From positions 429 through 5,869 of the forward strand of contig DEEW01000139.1 in assembly GCA_002350465.1 (NCBI GenBank): a stretch of DNA of 5,441 bases. Reading direction: 5' to 3'. Positions within the stretch are counted from its first letter, which is position 1. Each line of letters begins with the position of its first letter. Positions 5,195 to 5,441 of the stretch are shown here, one piece after another. The notes beneath the pieces were generated by a model, which saw only the letters and a program-made list of their open reading frames with translations, searched no databases and was not told the DNA's origin. This stretch comes from Lachnospiraceae bacterium UBA2868 (lineage in GTDB: Bacteria > Bacillota_A > Clostridia > Lachnospirales > Lachnospiraceae). The translations under genes and the position numbers were made by a program.

Positions 5195-5259
5195 GATCAC
5201 CGCCTTTCGGGATCCGTCGATATAGTATCTCTTCTACTATATATTTCGGCTAAAAGGCG
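5195..5259 (-). promoter_or_regulatory. Leader RNA able to mask the HAD gene's ribosome binding site
   Basis: On the minus strand CGCCTTT (5259-5253) is complementary to AAAGGCG (5207-5201), the core of the Shine-Dalgarno. Inside, CCG and CGG can pair, and ATATAGTA/TACTATAT (5242-5235 and 5227-5220) form a perfect 8-base stem with a 7-base loop. The three helices nest without conflict, giving a long hairpin that hides the ribosome site. This requires transcription to begin upstream of 5259, for example by read-through from the rhomboid-like gene. No strong promoter is seen there; TATTAT at 5268-5263 lacks a -35 partner. Confidence 0.5.
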
Positions 5260-5282
5260 TGAATAATACAGTGATTTTGGGC

Positions 5283-5441
5283 TCAGATTATCCCTGATAC
5301 AACAAGAAAGCCGCAGACAAGTCCTACGATAAGTCCCGTGAAATGGCCAATGGAATCGATCCTCTTTGATGCAGTCATAAGTGCCATGATAAGAAGTGTC
5401 GGGGCTACCGATGCAAGTGCTGAAAGCCCTTTAAAAGATAT
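5283..5441 (-). CDS. C-terminal end of a rhomboid-like membrane protein (partial)
   Basis: The last 52 residues and TGA stop (5285-5283) of a gene that begins beyond the right edge. It shows a hydrophobic helix (LSALASVAPTLLIMALM), a short polar loop (TASKRIDS), then IGHFTGLIVGLVCGFLVV and a two-residue tail. The last helix matches the closing transmembrane helix of rhomboid intramembrane proteases, where a His in an A/G-H-x-x-G context followed by G-x-x-x-G packing completes the Ser-His dyad; here that His is residue 33 of the visible part. The catalytic Ser helix would lie outside the window, so activity cannot be judged. Another polytopic membrane family is possible. Confidence 0.6.
   Translation of the reverse strand: MSFKGLSALASVAPTLLIMALMTASKRIDSIGHFTGLIVGLVCGFLVVSGII

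Overview
The window looks like chromosome from a low-to-moderate GC Bacillota, most probably class Clostridia and plausibly Lachnospiraceae (Butyrivibrio-like). The reasons are strong AGGAGG-type ribosome binding sites, sigma-A-type promoters, a PAS/GGDEF/EAL signalling protein of the style common there, and a zinc-ribbon membrane protein of a type frequent in Firmicutes. No marker gene fixes the genus, so this is inference. Every gene I accept is on the minus strand and is therefore read from high to low coordinates.

In transcription order (right to left): 5441-5283 is the 3' end of a rhomboid-like membrane protein. 5192-4722 encodes a small HAD-fold protein whose nucleophilic Asp is Asn, behind a leader that can fold and cover its ribosome binding site. 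4633-2555 encodes a PAS / degenerate GGDEF / intact EAL / C-terminal PAS-like protein, predicted to hydrolyse c-di-GMP, with its own good promoter at 4697-4669. 2554-2161 is a gene-poor stretch holding two GC-rich hairpins and two copies of an AAGGGAGGTTT element. 2160-1981 is a 59-codon small gene, ended by a hairpin at 1970-1939. 1833-1129 encodes a zinc-ribbon, two-pass membrane protein. 961-17 encodes a Fic-fold protein with a Gln where the catalytic His should be. It sits behind a promoter embedded in two equally spaced GGGAAC/GTTCCC inverted repeats.

The genes do not form one obvious pathway. The rhomboid, HAD and EAL genes are close together and co-directional, and the EAL gene also has its own promoter. 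The Fic gene is visibly more AT-rich than the EAL gene (about 35-37% GC against 50-53% in 60-base samples I counted) and has an operator-like promoter, so it may be an accessory or acquired gene.

The most interesting points are: (i) the paired dyads around the Fic promoter, both exactly GGGAAC-N25-GTTCCC; (ii) the recurrence of substituted catalytic residues in three different enzyme folds (Fic His to Gln, GGDEF to HDDHF, HAD Asp to Asn) beside a fully preserved EAL site; (iii) the ribosome-site-masking leader of the HAD gene; and (iv) the duplicated hairpin plus Shine-Dalgarno modules in the gene-poor gap.
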